Shown here: piece by piece, positions 30,901 to 45,900 of the stretch | Numbering within the stretch: position 1 is the stretch's first letter | Layout of the letters: every line of letters begins with the position of its first letter | Assembly (NCBI GenBank): GCA_030248215.1 | Contig: JASANG010002347.1 | Location: forward strand, 18,775-82,774 | Direction of reading: 5' to 3' | Source: Enoplolaimus lenunculus | Lineage: Eukaryota; Nematoda; Enoplea; Enoplida; Thoracostomopsidae | Length of the DNA: 64,000 bases | Notes under the pieces: model-generated | Seen by the model: only the letters and a program-made list of their open reading frames with translations | The model's database searches: none | What the model was told of the DNA's origin: nothing | Position numbers and translations under genes: made by a program

Positions 30901-33900
30901 CCTGCTTACAGTTCGCTTAAAACGATTGCATTCATCTTTCGTCAACGTATCAGCTTTTGCAATGACAGGCACTACGTTGACACGATTGTGAATACGTTTC
31001 ATAAATTCAGCATCAATCGCTTTAAGCCTAAAATGAACAGTTAAATATAAAAATAATGAATTAATGACATAGCTACGCCCACATTCTCAAATGTGAGCAG
31101 CGTCTATCACCATTTTCTGGCAAGTTTTGTAACTTAAACTGAAACTATTGTGAATACGTTTCATAAATTCGATATCAATCGCTTTAAGGCTAAAATGAAC
31201 AATTAAATATAAAAATAATGAATTAATCACATAGCTACGCCCGTATTCTCAAATGTGAATAGCACCTACGACCATTTTATGATAAGCCTTCTAAATTTAA
31301 ATTGATACTATTGTGAATACAAAATTCAACATCAATCGCTTTGAGGTTAATTATAGGGGCCAGTAATTTGGAAGACAATAACACTGGAAACTATTGTGAA
31401 TACGTTTCATAAATTCGATATCAATCGCTTTAAGGCTAAAATGAACAATTAAATATAAAAATAATGAATTAATCACATAGCTACGCCCGTATTCTCAAAT
31501 GTGAATAGCACCTACGACCATCTAAATTTAAATTGATACTATTGTGAATACAAAATTCAACATCAATCGCTTGAGGTTAATTATAGGGGCCAGCAATTTG
31601 GAAGACAATAAGACTGAGCGACTTAAAGACGATGAGACTTGTGCCTAAGTTTAGGCGACTGTAGGGTTGGAAACGGCACGAGACATCGCCCGCAGGCCGG
31701 GCAAAGGCCCGCGGGCCCGGGCCCAAATGCTGGGCTCGCTGGCCTAAGAAAGCCCCGACATGGGCCTGCGAAGCGAAATAAACCAAATCCAATGAATTGT
31801 ACACGACAAAACTTATAATCTCATGACTTCAAATATAAAGAACCAGTTTTCGTTTTCAGTAGATATCGCCGAACATGACAATCTGGCCGGTGTCCACAGG
31901 GGTCCAGAGGGGCTTAGCCCCCTGGAACAACTATGCCCACCTACAATACTTTTAACCTTGCTTGTAAGTCATCGAAAACCGTCGCATGTCACATCTGCCC
32001 TATAGCAAAATGAGCAAGTTAAGGATGTGATCACAACCGAGCTGCCGTGGGAGCTTGTCAGCAAACATTAACGTACCCGTGACCAGACGGTGCAATAAAG
32101 TACAAGCATACATGAACACGACGGTCAGGGTTACTCGCTGAACGAGCGATTTTGGTTTCAGCGTTGAAATACTCACTATATTTCCCGTCGATATAGTCGA
32201 GTATAGGGTTCCAGCTGAAATCAAAACAAACCACATTGACGGTTACTCAATTTCAGGGCTAGTATTCTCAAATGTGCGTAGCAGGTATCATTAGTTTTGG
32301 TGATCGTTCTTGTAAGTTTAGAAACAGCAATACCTAAAGCATATTCCTAAGCCTAAACCTGCAGAATAAATTTAGTCTAAAGCATCAGCTTACTCCATTG
32401 CAATCGTGTGAGAAATTCGCCCGCCACTAAAAGTAACATGAACCGTGATTGGTTAATAAATTTAGCCGAATAATGAAATCCATGATCGAAATATTTCAAA
32501 ATGTTTCGAATATGCGCTTCTTTTGTTGTATATTATTATTATATTATTATTATATTATCATTATTATTATCATTATTATTATTATTATTATTGTTGTTGT
32601 TGTTGTTGTTGTTGTTGTTATTGTAAACTTACCATTCGCTATTATCAACCGCATCACCAAATCCTGGAGTATCGACTAGTGTAAGCGACAAATTGACTCC
32701 CTGTTCTTCAAGCGAAAATGACATTTCTTGTATCTTTAAAAGTATTAATAAAAAACGCTATGATCACTTTTTCCCGTATTACTCCAAGTGGCGTTCGTTT
32801 TACCGCAAACTTGCGATACCACAAGCTTAGGCTTTAGACTATTTTTTGCTTAATACGATTTGGCTTTATGCTTAGACTGCTATTACTGGCCCTACAAGTT
32901 ACATTGGCTGCCATATCGGTAGTCGGTTGACCCATTTCGCAAACAATGAGTACCACAACATTTCCGCATGCTGTGTAACACTGAACTGTAAGGTTAATTG
33001 GTCAATGGTCAATTGCACAAAATAATCTTCATTATGACCAAAAGGTGAACGGATGTACACCATCATTACAGGTATGAAGCCAAAAAGGTCCGCATCAGAG
33101 CTGAGCCTTCCGGAAATTTTTAAGTCCATTTTAGAATGCTGGGCTGATTTGCCTTCAACGCATTGACCGAACAAAACGTGACAACAGTGGCGGATCCGAA
33201 AATTTCTGACAAGAGACAGTGCGATATTTAATAGTAAAATAAACTTTGCGATCGAACCGAGCGAGAAACCGAAACGCAATTTTAATACTAAATCTTAATA
33301 CATAATTTTGGATCTAATCCCTGTCGAGCAGGATGCAATCCCGAAATTACAATTTACCGAAACCGGAATTTGGAAAAATTATTCGAACCGGATTAGGAAC
33401 CGGAAAGTGAAAAATGCATGCCACCGAAAAATTCACTTTAATTTTTTATGCTGTGTTAGCGGTAAAAAAACCTAAGTCAAAGATATTTATTGACTTGATC
33501 TGCTGTATTTTAGATCTCCTTCATTTTTAAGGTGACTAATTGAACAGATGGCTTTAAAAAGGCTTCTTAAACATTACAGAATTCAAAAACGACTAAAATA
33601 TAATACTCGGATTTTTTAATTCCGATAAAAATTTACTAGAACCGGAACCGAATGGTAAAAAATGCCGAAACGGAAACCGGAATTCCGGTTGCCCCTAACT
33701 GTCTAGGAAACAGTGCCTGGCGTGGCTCGGCCATGAATTCGCCAGTTCGTGCCCAATCCCATCGCCTCAGATTCGAACCTTAACCGTTTTTTCTAAAGTA
33801 TTTTTCGACGCCTTTGACTGCCGTTCGGCTTCGTTGTAAACTTCGGCTAAAAATAGCGAATTGATGAACGTTGATTTGCCAAGACCTGATTGACCTGAAA

Positions 33901-36900
33901 GCAAAAACAAATATGCCGAAACCAAATCAGTGTCATGCTTAACGTCGCCCAGTATCCTTCAAGTGGGGGCCCTCACATCAGGGTCCGCTCACACAATTTT
34001 GAAATAAGGATTTTTTTATCAAACTTTTAATTTGACCGATTAAATATTGTCTAGTACCTCGGTCGCTTCCCTTGCGAAATTGCTTCTCTATTCGTTCGCT
34101 ATATTCTCTCACAAACGGGCCCGCTCCAAACTAAATTTTTTACGCTACTGAGCCAAATTTCCAAGCAAAAAAATTAAATTTCTTTTGTCTGTTTCTGTTT
34201 CCGTTTCGCAAAAATTAAATTCGCGTTTGCTATTCTCGTTCGAGCAGAAAATTGAATTGTTGTTCCTGTTAATGTTTTACCAAAAAAATTCAAATCCCAG
34301 TTTTTGTTCCAACAAACAATACAATTCGTGTTCGCAGTTTCGGCCAAAATTTACTTCCTGACTGAAATCCGTTACTTTTATACCTAAGGCCGATGGTAGG
34401 ATAGTCGGAGTCTCCCAAACAGGTCTGAAGGAGGCACCCAATGGCACATTATACCACAACCAACAACGTGAATTGGAATTTTTTCTCAATCACTCTATGA
34501 AGTTCTTGTTCCAGCAAACCATTGTCCTCGTTATGTTCCAGCGAAAATTCAAGTCGCGTTCGCTGTTCGCTGCTCCATCAAATTATCAATTCCTGTTGTT
34601 ATTAGGTTCGAATTTACTTCCGGGTTGAACCAGTCGACTTACCAACAACCATTAGTGTAAATTCGAATCCTTTTTTGATCGCTTTTCGATAGACTTGATT
34701 TGGAATGTTTGCAAATCCAACGTATCCATGAATGACCGTTTGTTTCTGAGAAGGTGGAAGTAGCGGCTGAAGCTGGGACAACGGAGATTTTGCGAGCGGT
34801 GACTGCTGTTGGGGAACACTTCCGTTTGCCATCGTTCCCAAATATCCTGTGCGTAAGGTAGACGGTGTCGGTCCATTACTACCCGGAGTGGCTGATATTG
34901 TTGGTCCTACCGTGGCTGACGGCCTTCCATTGGTTCCAGTTGTTGCCATGGGCGATGATGGAGAGATGCGTCGAGCAAGTTTAGACGCTTGAGTTGGTGA
35001 TATGTTAGAGTTCGGGTCGATGCTGTAGTTGCCGTTGATATAACTCGATTTAAAACTCGATTTTGTTGTAATTGTGGCAACTGGTGACTGCTGTTGTTCG
35101 GGATCCTCTATAAAATCTTCAAACGTAAAACGGAACAAGCGGCGTCCAGGCCTGTTGCCAGCTCAATTTGCTAGGACAGGAGTTACAACATTTTGCAGGA
35201 GAGACATATAAGTGTTTTTTGATGGCTTTAGCGAACGGTACAATTTTAAATTTAAATTTAACGATAGAGTGCCTGCCGGATCCGATCGTACAACTGCTGC
35301 TAACAGTTGAATACTGTTCAAAAGTGTGTATATTTTCAAATGTGTATAGCAACTATTACCAGTTAGTGATACGGTTTCAAAACTCACAAACTCGTGCAGT
35401 TGCGAAACTTAAGTTTTGCACAGAATTAGGCCAATTCAAATGTGAAAAACGTGACTGAACCTCGTCATTTATTGGTTCAAACGCTACAAGACCATTCGCC
35501 AACTGGTTATATTCTAAAAGCTTAAACTAATTTGATAGAAACTTAAGCAAATCCAGCAGTATTAAACTATCTTTCTAGATTAACTAAACTAACCGGTAGG
35601 TTTACGGTTACACATATTTAAAATCTTACATATTTTTAGTTTAAGCTAAACTTAATGATTTGTTAGATACGCGTAATTTCTGGCCTGCATTTGTTCCTTA
35701 AACCAAAAATATCGTATTAAACTTGAAAATATGTTAGTCTAAGTTAAACTTACAATTCTAGTTTATTTAGTCCTTCCAGCCATTTAAGTTTTACGTTAGA
35801 CTAATATTCACGTTTACTTAAGCTATTAATGAAGTTTACGGTTTTTGAAAGCACATTTGAGAATGCAGGCAAAAGTTGCAAGCTAAGCTACAGGTTACTG
35901 TACATCGTTGGAATGCATTCCAGTACATGGGTGTCCGCAAGTATGAACCGACACCCTAATTTTGACCGCACCCGACAGGAGCGACATATATTATCCTGAG
36001 TTTATACGTTTATGTCTGTGGGCCCCCCATAAAATTTCGTAACACCATCCCCACATCAACCAATAATTATTACAGTAGGAAGGTAACAAAACTGATAGCG
36101 GGGGGGGGGGGGCAAGAATAATTTTCCTGCCATAGAATTTGTTTAAGCTGTCAAAAAATATTGGATCAAGACGACGAAGATATCCACAAAGGCAGGATGT
36201 GACCGGATATTAATTTACCGATATCCAGATAGAATTTTCTCAAGATGTCTTTGATATTAATGCATTTCAATATATAAATGCAACAAAAGTACAACAAATA
36301 AGCAAGCGCACACAACTAAAACATCCACCTGTTAAGATATCGCACTCTCCGTTTGCAAGCGGAGCAATGCCGCGTTGTTCTGACGCTGTTGTTGGCGCTC
36401 CTGCTGTGCGATTTAACAACACAACACCATTAACCGCTGTCGGAGGATCTCGTGCTGACGATTGGAACGCGAACACCTATAGAAGAGACATTGTCAAATA
36501 TATACGAATACTCTAAAATACTGTTTTTATACTGCAATAGTTGCCAAAATGAAGCATATATACACAGGGGCGTCCGTAGAAAATTATATTTGGTGGGGGG
36601 CATAAAATAATTGTGTGAGGTCTCTACAATTGCAATTGCGATTGTTTACTTTTAATCAAAGTCTATTTGGGAGGGCACCAGCCAAATTTTGGGGCACAGC
36701 TTCCCAATATGTCGCCCGTGGGGACGCCCTTGTATATACATTATATATAATATATATGTTATATATATGTTATATATACATTATATATAAATATATACTA
36801 CATATTTAAAAAAGAATTATCGCTTACGACAAGAAATTTATTCTAATATGCAAGCGCAGTTTGTAGTTCAATTAAGAATTCTCAATGAGACAAAACTTTT

Positions 36901-39900
36901 AAAAAGTTTCTACATTGACAGATGAGCAAGCAACAATTAATAAAATAGCATTCTTTTCATACTGTTGCAATGATAACTATAAGGGTTGCGCTATATTCGA
37001 CGTCTGGCGTCGTCCGTCACCGCCGTGCGTCACCCGTACGGCACCGTTCGTCATCGTCCGTCACGACCAACGGTAACGGACGACGCTGTACGGGTGACGG
37101 ATGGTGTCGTACGAGTGACGCGCGGTGACGGACAGCGCCGTACGGGTGACGGATGGTGTCGTACGAGTGACGCGCGGTGACGGACAGCGCCGTACGGGTG
37201 ACGGACGATGACGGACGATGACGGACGGTGTCGTAAGAGTGACGCACGGTGACGGACGGCGCCGTACGGGTGACGGATGGTGTCGTACGAGTGACGCACG
37301 GTGACGGACAGCGCCGTACGGGTGACCGACGGCGCCGAACGTTATCAAAAGTATAGCGCAACCCTAAGAATCCCGATTTGTGGTTGGGGCTCAGCAGAGA
37401 GTTACTCGAGACCCAAGTCAACGCTTGGTGGATCCAGAGACCGAACCCTGCGTTTGTTTATGCAGAGGTAAATGAAAAAATTTTGATTGGCGATTAACCC
37501 TTAAATGGTCGGTCGAAATCAAATAACCAACACTTGCACATTTGGTATCGGAAATTGCTAGTCAGGGTATTTTGGGACAAGCAAAATACTTAGCTACATA
37601 TTTATGTACAAGTCGTAGGCCAATCTGCTATTTTAGCGCAATTACTAAATGACCCAGGCCAATGCGCTATTCACACAAAATATCATTTTGGCTTTCGCCA
37701 AACAGCAATTGGGAACTTTACTCAATAATAAGGTATATAGCCAAAGCTGATTGGTTGGGAGCGCGTCTGACGGCGCGAGATAAAATCTGATTGGATAGTC
37801 GATAGCAGTTTAGTCCAAGTCCAAATTAGTATTTGGCCTGAATAGCAGATTGACGTACGACATATACATATATATAGTGTCGGTTAGCAATAAATCTGCC
37901 AGAATGAGGTATCGCAAGATGCTTAAACATTTAATTGTCTGAAATTAGGCAATTTGGTTTAAATTAGTAAAAAAATCAGGTCACTTTTAAACTTCAACGA
38001 ACTGGCTGCCAAGGGTTTGGTCTTAGTATCAAAGCAACTTTTAAAACATTCGGAATAACACAGCCACTGTTGTAAAAAAATTACCTTGTGTTAGTATTCG
38101 GTTCCTATTGCGAAATTTGATGTATTCCATAGTAATCAAAACGAATATTTAACACAAACATTAAAGGTAAAGGATCAAATGTTAAATCTATTAAATATTC
38201 TTACTTCGTTGGAATAAATTTTTAAAATCAAAATGCAATCTGTTATCCGGTCCTGTATTGCAGTTTGCTAAAACCACGAAGAGCGATACATTAAGTCCTA
38301 TTCACACGTGCAAGTTTTTGCTGCGAGAACTTGCAGCTGCAATTAGCAACAGGAAGTTTTTCGATCCAAAACGTTCAGTTGCAACTTTGCTCGTGCATGT
38401 TTTTGCACCAAGAACGCGCAACTGCAAGGTTTAATAGGTTTTCGAGTAAAAAATGTAGCTGCAAGTTCTCGTTAAAATGATACTCAACGAGCGGTTATGT
38501 AATTCGGTCCGCAATGCTCACTAATGCAGTGCTGCGACCATCGCTCCTGTCCTTCTGGCAACGAGGGTACATGGGAGCCCCAGCAAAGCCGATTCAATCA
38601 TGATATTTTCAAAATTTTTGCTACACATCGGCTCAATTTAGGTTAAGCATCTTGTTTATTCACGCTTATTTGGCTTTTCTCCGAAGTTATAAGCTGTGGT
38701 CTTGTGATCCGCGCTTTTTGATGAACTACATGCCATTCTCAAAAGCTGGAAAGACGGGTTCGGATACCATAGCCGCAGCGCTGCACCAATGCGGTGTTCA
38801 CAATAACTTTGTCAACGATTCCACAAAATCTGTTACACCCATTGCTTATAATGAGCAGTCCCGCAGCCAGCTCATCGAACTGGGGGGGTTAAATTTTTTC
38901 AGGACGGGCATACAAGAATTTTCGTTGACTTACAAGCAAAGTTGAAAATTTTCTAAATGGGGCCAAAAATGTTCCAGGGGCTGCGGAACCATCCCCTGTA
39001 TTTTCGTAGCTACGGGCCCGATCGTGAGAGCTTATTTTGAAGATGAACTTATAATAGCAGTCCAGGCTATATCTTGACCGGTGCATAATAATTATCAAAC
39101 GTTAACCATTATATTTATTGTCTTTGAAGCGTGTCCACAACAGTATACATTTTGTATATTTTAATTTATGCTCCAATATTGTTCGACCGATGACCTAGAT
39201 TTATCATTGTGGACACACGGCGCAGACTAACGTCTTTTTTGTGAGAGTCAAAAATTATAAAACAAATTAAAAACATCATCAAAGACGTGTAAAAGATACA
39301 GATTGAAAGGAAAAAAATTATTCAAAAATACTGCAATTTGTAAAAAAAGTTGAAATTAGTAAATTTAACAATGACAGGCCTTTGTCAATTTTTAAACGAA
39401 AGCAAAATGTCAATTGATGGATTTAAATATACAAGACCACAGTGCAAAAAACGGTGAGTCAAATTGAATACTCAATTTGACTCTGGCGGAGTTGAATTTT
39501 GACTCAGTTTGTGTAGTCAGGAAAAGCCTATTTTGGAGAAAGTCAATCTGAATCACCATTTTTTGCAGCGCAGTTGACAATGGAAATTGACATCTGTAAT
39601 TCTGCTAAACTATGTACATCTATTATGTATATATCAGGGTTCAACCGGAATTCCTGTTCTGCCGGAATTCCTGCCAATATTCAATTCATGTTCCTGTTAC
39701 TGTTCCTGCATTCAAAGATGCAGAAACCGGAATTTTTACGGTTTTGTGACAAATTAGTAATAATCGCTTGAATATTGGACACTTTGTCTTTGAAAAATTG
39801 TTGCTTCGAAATGACAGTTTTTGCAAGTAGTTCAATTTTGTTAATAAACATATTCTGATGTGTTTTCACAAAACTTGATAATAAAATAGCTGAAAATTCA

Positions 39901-42900
39901 CTTAAACCATTTTTCGCCAGTGTTCTCAAAAGTCCAATATTAATTCGGTGATGAAATCATTTCAAATTCCGGGTCCTGTTCATGTTCCGGTTCCTGCACA
40001 AAAAATTCAATTTTTGTTCCTGCTCCTGTTCCGGTTAAAGTTCAACGGAAGAATCACATTGTAGGCGATCATTTACCGGTATATTTAATGACAGGACTCA
40101 GGCAACTCCCAATGGTACAAAGGATGGGAATAATTCGATGACAGCCAAACCGAAGAAATTCAACAGTTTCCAAGCGTGGTTTAAAAACTTTTCCAGGGGA
40201 GTGAAATTTAGCGGTGGAACCTGTTTCTTATGGCCCCACGAGGTCACATAATGTCTAAAAATCGTAAAAAAAAAATTTAATTTTTTATTTGAAATCCCTT
40301 AAAATATTTTAAAAAAATCCCCCGCCCCCCCCCGGGGCGCGCGCCCCCCCCAGCACCAAAAAAAAAAATGTGATGTTGCTCTGCCGAGCGGTTCCTGGTC
40401 TGATAAAAGACCTCTTGACGCCCGTAGCCAAGGTTGGGCAGCCCCTCTCCGGACAAATTTTAGCCCCCGGCATAAAATGTTCAACCTTGCTTCTAAGTCA
40501 ACAAAAAGCAATGTATACCCCTCCTGAAAATCTTTTATCCCCCCACTAGCAAGGTGAGTTGGCTACAGACCTGGATCTCTTGCCACCAAAGGCTCAAAAA
40601 TCTGCTTGAACCTTGTGATAAAAAAGAAACAGTTTAAGTACAAAGTAAATCTGATCGCGTTGATTATTGGTCAATTGAAAACAACCGTGCATTCTCCGTC
40701 AGCTCAAGCTTATACAGAGAATAAGCTGTGGGGGGAGGAAAGGCAGACACCCCCCGTCCAGAAAATTTGTAAAAAATATGGTAAGGTCTCTTACCTTACA
40801 ATTTTTCGCTGTTCAATGGCACATATATAGCATACAGCAAGAATTGTATTTTATAACATTTGTCAGCCGGATCATGATTAATTTTGCGGATCGGTCGCTG
40901 GATTAAGCTTAAGTTACGCTACAAATGTGAGAATTTCGAAAACTGTGCGGGGAAAGGGTACCAACGCCAACAATGAGTAGCTAAATTTAGCGTATCACTG
41001 CCGTCGCTAATGTTGTTGTATTCCTTCCCAATTTAGAATATATAACATACCTTTAGAGGCCAATGTTACTTTTACAGCCGTAACAGTAGATTAAGAGCAT
41101 TCCTAAGCCTAAGCCTAAGCTTAAGCTTTGCAAAAGCGTATTCCTAAGCTTAAGCCTAATCCTGAGCAAAAAATGTAGTCTAAAATATAAGCCTACTCTT
41201 TTACAGACCCACCAGAAATCGGGACGGCCCTAAAAGTAACTGTGGCCGAATACACAGCCAACTAATGAATTAACCTAATTAGAGAACTTTCGTTAATAAT
41301 ACGGTTAAAGCGTAGAGCTTATTAGAACAGAGGGGTGAAACCAGAGGGAAAGCCGAAGGTGGTATGCCCCCCTACTTGTGTCTGAGAGTATATTATGAAT
41401 CTATGTTAGAACAGCTGAATGAAACATAAACCATGTAAGCATTATACATTTTGAGAAGCGCTGACTGCACCAAATCCATCGCTACTCGTTTGGCGAACGC
41501 GTAAGCCAATTGCCAAATTCAACGGAAAACGTTTATAAATTATTGACCGGCACCTAAACGGTTTGCTAAAATTACCGGTTGCGTAGAATTCGCAAATCTA
41601 TATCTATGCTATTCGGCTATTCGTCTGTATTAATGGTACAACCGGGCCGGGCCCGCAGCTAAGGGGGGCCAGGGGTTGCTCAGCTTACCCCTGAAAAAAT
41701 TTTGCTCCCTCTATAAAATTTTTAACTTTGTTTGTAAGTCACTGAAAACCCTTGAATGCCCCTCCTGAAATAGTTTTAGCCCGTACCCCAGCAAGGTGAG
41801 CTGGCTATACGGGTATGGGTACAACATAAGTTGCACATTTTGAGGTTCAACGAATGATATTGAATTATAAAAAGAACTGTAATTTGCAGCTATTAAAAGC
41901 GTATGTCTCTATTCATCACGGATCCTTATTCTGTATCAAAAAAACTAAGTTAAGTTGACCAGTTTTAATCTAAAAACGTACAAACAAGCTTTAGAACTGG
42001 AAAACTATGACAAAGATTTGGTCAGAGATTAATAATTGATTTTGTGATAAAATGATAAACAAAACATGATGCCAGAGTTCCTCTAGAGACTATTGTGCTT
42101 TTAGAAACATTCTAACATATAAACGTTTGGTCAATTTAGATTATCGGCAAAATTAGCACCGCTCTTGTACACATTTCGGGTCTTTTCTGTTATCCCTTCC
42201 AGCCGACGTTTATCTAAAAATCGTTGGATTTAAATTTTTTTGCATATTTGAGCTTTTTATGACCTCCCGTGATCATTCCACCCCCAAATTTGAATGTTTG
42301 AAAAATTCGATTTTAAGATCCCAAGGCCTCTCTTGCGACTCGAAAATTTTTTTGTCAAAACCTTTGATAAATGATATCAGGTTATATATCATTTGTTGCG
42401 GCATGCCGAGCTAAACCGAATGGTGTTAAATTTTCCGTAATTAGACGATTGGTTAACGAATTATGGTCAAACAACTGATTTGGCGCCGTCCCAAATCATT
42501 GGCAGAAACCAAATCAGTTATTTGACAATAACACGTCAACCAATGGTCTTAACACTCGTTTTGTCGCAATCATGTGGTCGTAATTCAGCCCACTTCTGAA
42601 TTGTGCTAGTCCTTACAGTAATTACCACTTGGGCTAGCCCAAAGCTGAATTACGTCTGAAAACGCTGCACGTTTTCTGACTTGATACTTGATAGTCGTAA
42701 TCCAGCTTGATTCCGCTTTGCTCAGTAAAACAAACTGTTTGATAGCTAACTACTTAGCTAATCAGAAAAAAGCATTTATATATACATATATATTATACGT
42801 TTACTAAGCTCGTATCTAATATGGCGTCTAATAATATAGCATAGCACAAAACGAGTTAAGATAGTCACCGGCACCAAGCCAGAGGTAAGCCAATGGGCTT

Positions 42901-45900
42901 GCTTGCAGAAATATCTTGGCCCCCAAAAAACTTTCAACCTCGCATATAACTCGTCTGAAATCACGGCGTATTTTTCCTGAATATAATTTAACGCCGTAGC
43001 ATGCTGACCAGGTTTCGGTCCTGACCTGTCTCTACTCTTCTCCGAATCTCAACGTAACAGCGGTCAAAAAACTGACCAATATACTCAAAAATGGACATAA
43101 ATAAACTTACCGTATACCCTTTTCCAGTTCTACTGTCATTATCGCCCCCACAAACCCTTTCATTTGACCACTGACTACTAGTATGACCATCAGTCCGATT
43201 TCCACAACCAAGTTGAGACGTCCTAAATAAACTGGACGTCCCTTTATTTGAAAAGCTATTACGAGAATATTTTACAGTGTTCGTATTATTATTGTTATTT
43301 TTATTATTATCGTTATTGTATTTATCAATTGAGCGCAATTGATGCTTCGAACGATTACGTTGAAAGGCGTCCACAGCGGCCGAGTCGCCTCCACTGCTGC
43401 TACTGGTGGATCGTGGCGAATCTACTGAGCATCGAGATGACGTCATTGACAGTCGTTGATGATCTGTAGGTGAATTTCGAGGGTAAAACAAAACTACATT
43501 TGAACCAGGGCCTGTATTTTGAAATGTGTGTAGGACCTATTACCAGTTGGTGATAGGTCTTGTAACCTTGAAACCAGTGTATGATGAGGTTCAAAATTTC
43601 AGCACATTTTTCGCATATGATTTGCTCTACTGTTGCACCATAGTTAATGAATTTGAAAATCTATCACTAACTGGTGATAGGTGCTATACACATTTGAGAA
43701 TACGGTCTTAGAATCCTACAGATTTCTAGTGTTGAAGCTAATTTGAAACCGTATTAGCGTATCCTTTCTGCCATGATCTATGTTACCTTATTTATCACCA
43801 GTATGTATTGTTTGTATTCTCAAATGTGTGTAGCATCTATCGCTAGCTTGTGATATACTCTGAACAGCAAGTTTCTTGAATTAAAGCTTATTTTGCAGCT
43901 GTAAACAATTTGACAACCACGGCTGTAGCCGTTCGCATATTTGAAAAGCTATTACTAACTGATGATAGGTGCTATACACACACAGTTGAGAATACGGTTC
44001 CATATTAGAATAAGCGGCATACAATGGTTCCCGGAACGATTTCAATTATTGGGTTCAAAAACTGGGACAACTCAAGAGTTATTGTATGTAAATCAATGGC
44101 AAATTTTACAGCGGTAGAATATCAACTGTATATACACTGTAAATTTCACAGAGCTAAGAATTTTGAGTTGATTCAATTCATTCTGAGTTATTGAATTCAC
44201 AGAGAGTCAACTGAATTCAGAGTGAGAATCCACTCAACTGAGATGGAGTTAAAGTTTACTGATATTAATTCAGAAATAACCAACTCGCTAGTTGAATTGA
44301 TTAATCAAATCATTGCAATTTACAGTGTATAAATGAATCTGTGCACTACTTTCTCAAAGTCACTACACTATCCAGCATCGAAAAACCCAATTGCAATTTG
44401 AAGCCCATGACCTATTGAAAATCGTATATTACCTTTTCAGTTATTTTATGAATTTTAATGGCTCAAATGGCATTTACACGCCTTTGTACAAATATTTTAG
44501 GGTGCCCATTTTACTAAATTATTCCCAAACAGCACCTTTCAGTATCGAATTTCGTTGATCAAAATATTCCTGGCTTCGACGCTGTCGGCCGTTTCCTGAT
44601 ACCGGGCAATTTTCATATCGGCAAGATTGTGGCTCACTGCTGACATAGCTAGTAGATTTAGTATCGACGTCATCGCTGTCATTCCACGACCGTGCGTCAT
44701 TGTTAGCTTTTGAGTAATTACGATGAAGACCGTCGACAAATGGTTCTGGCTCAAATAGCTCAAGTACTGTTGCGTTCGGCTGAGTTGAATTTTTGGCTTC
44801 GAAATTTGAACGATCGACTTTAACTGGAATACGGCGTGAATGATTGTCATAGTTTGTTCCAGTCGAAGATTGTGTCTTGAGCTGGATAACGGTACGTGTT
44901 ACTGGCAGTATTGCTGCCTTTGATTTAGAATGCGTCCAAGCCATTGGGGCCGAGGACTTTGAAAATATTTCGTTTCAGCTACAGCAATCAAACAGCAGTT
45001 TATGAAGACAAATTCATTCCAGTTAAACCACGGTTTATAGGATGTGTATCACAGCGAGTCAAGCATAATCTACATTCCGCAGTTGAAACGTAGAATAAGT
45101 TTGATATTTTAGATATTTATGACGGTATATTCTGTAACAACTTCCTAAACATAAAATAATGGTTATATATTTATATAAATATATAAATATATATGTATAA
45201 TTACATATATATACATATACATATATACATCTTTACTACACCAGGATATATAAATATATAGGTATAAATATAAATATATGTATAAATATAAAATATATAT
45301 AAATAAATGTATAAATAAACAAATATATCTAAATATATACAAATACATCAAATAAGAATAGATAATCCATATCTTGATCAAATTTTATTTTGCAGTAACG
45401 GTAACGTATTCAACAAAGTAAACAAACGAACCTGAAAAAATTTCGAATCACATAAACCTGTGTAGAGTACACAAGTAGAACAGCGATAATTTGCTGCTAC
45501 GTATTACAAATATACCAGGTTCGAACCAGTTTTTTTTTAATCGAATCTGTTGTTAATTTTGCCAAAAATTAATAAAATCCAAATATCGGAATGGGGCCTT
45601 GGCTTGAAGCAAGAATTTCTGAAGCCAAGGGGGGTGGGTGCAGGGGGCTCTAGCCTCCCGCTGGAAAATTTTGCGCCCCCCTAGAAAACGTTCAACCTTG
45701 CTTGAAAGTCACTAGAAACCCTTGAATGCCCCTCCTAAAAAATTTTTAGCCCCCTCTCGCATGGAGAGCCGGCTACGGGTCTGACCTATCGAAAACTATA
45801 ATTTAGACTATTGGCCGCATTCTCAAATGTGCGTAGCGCCTACCACCAGTTAGCGATAGATCTTCTAACTTTCGAATCAGTGATTGGAGAGTTTCTCAAT

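Noticed and set aside
37017-37421. Overlapping ORFs rich in RHPS/TVT repeats
   Set aside because: Translation of the 52-bp K-family array; bounded by inverted ends of a mobile element.
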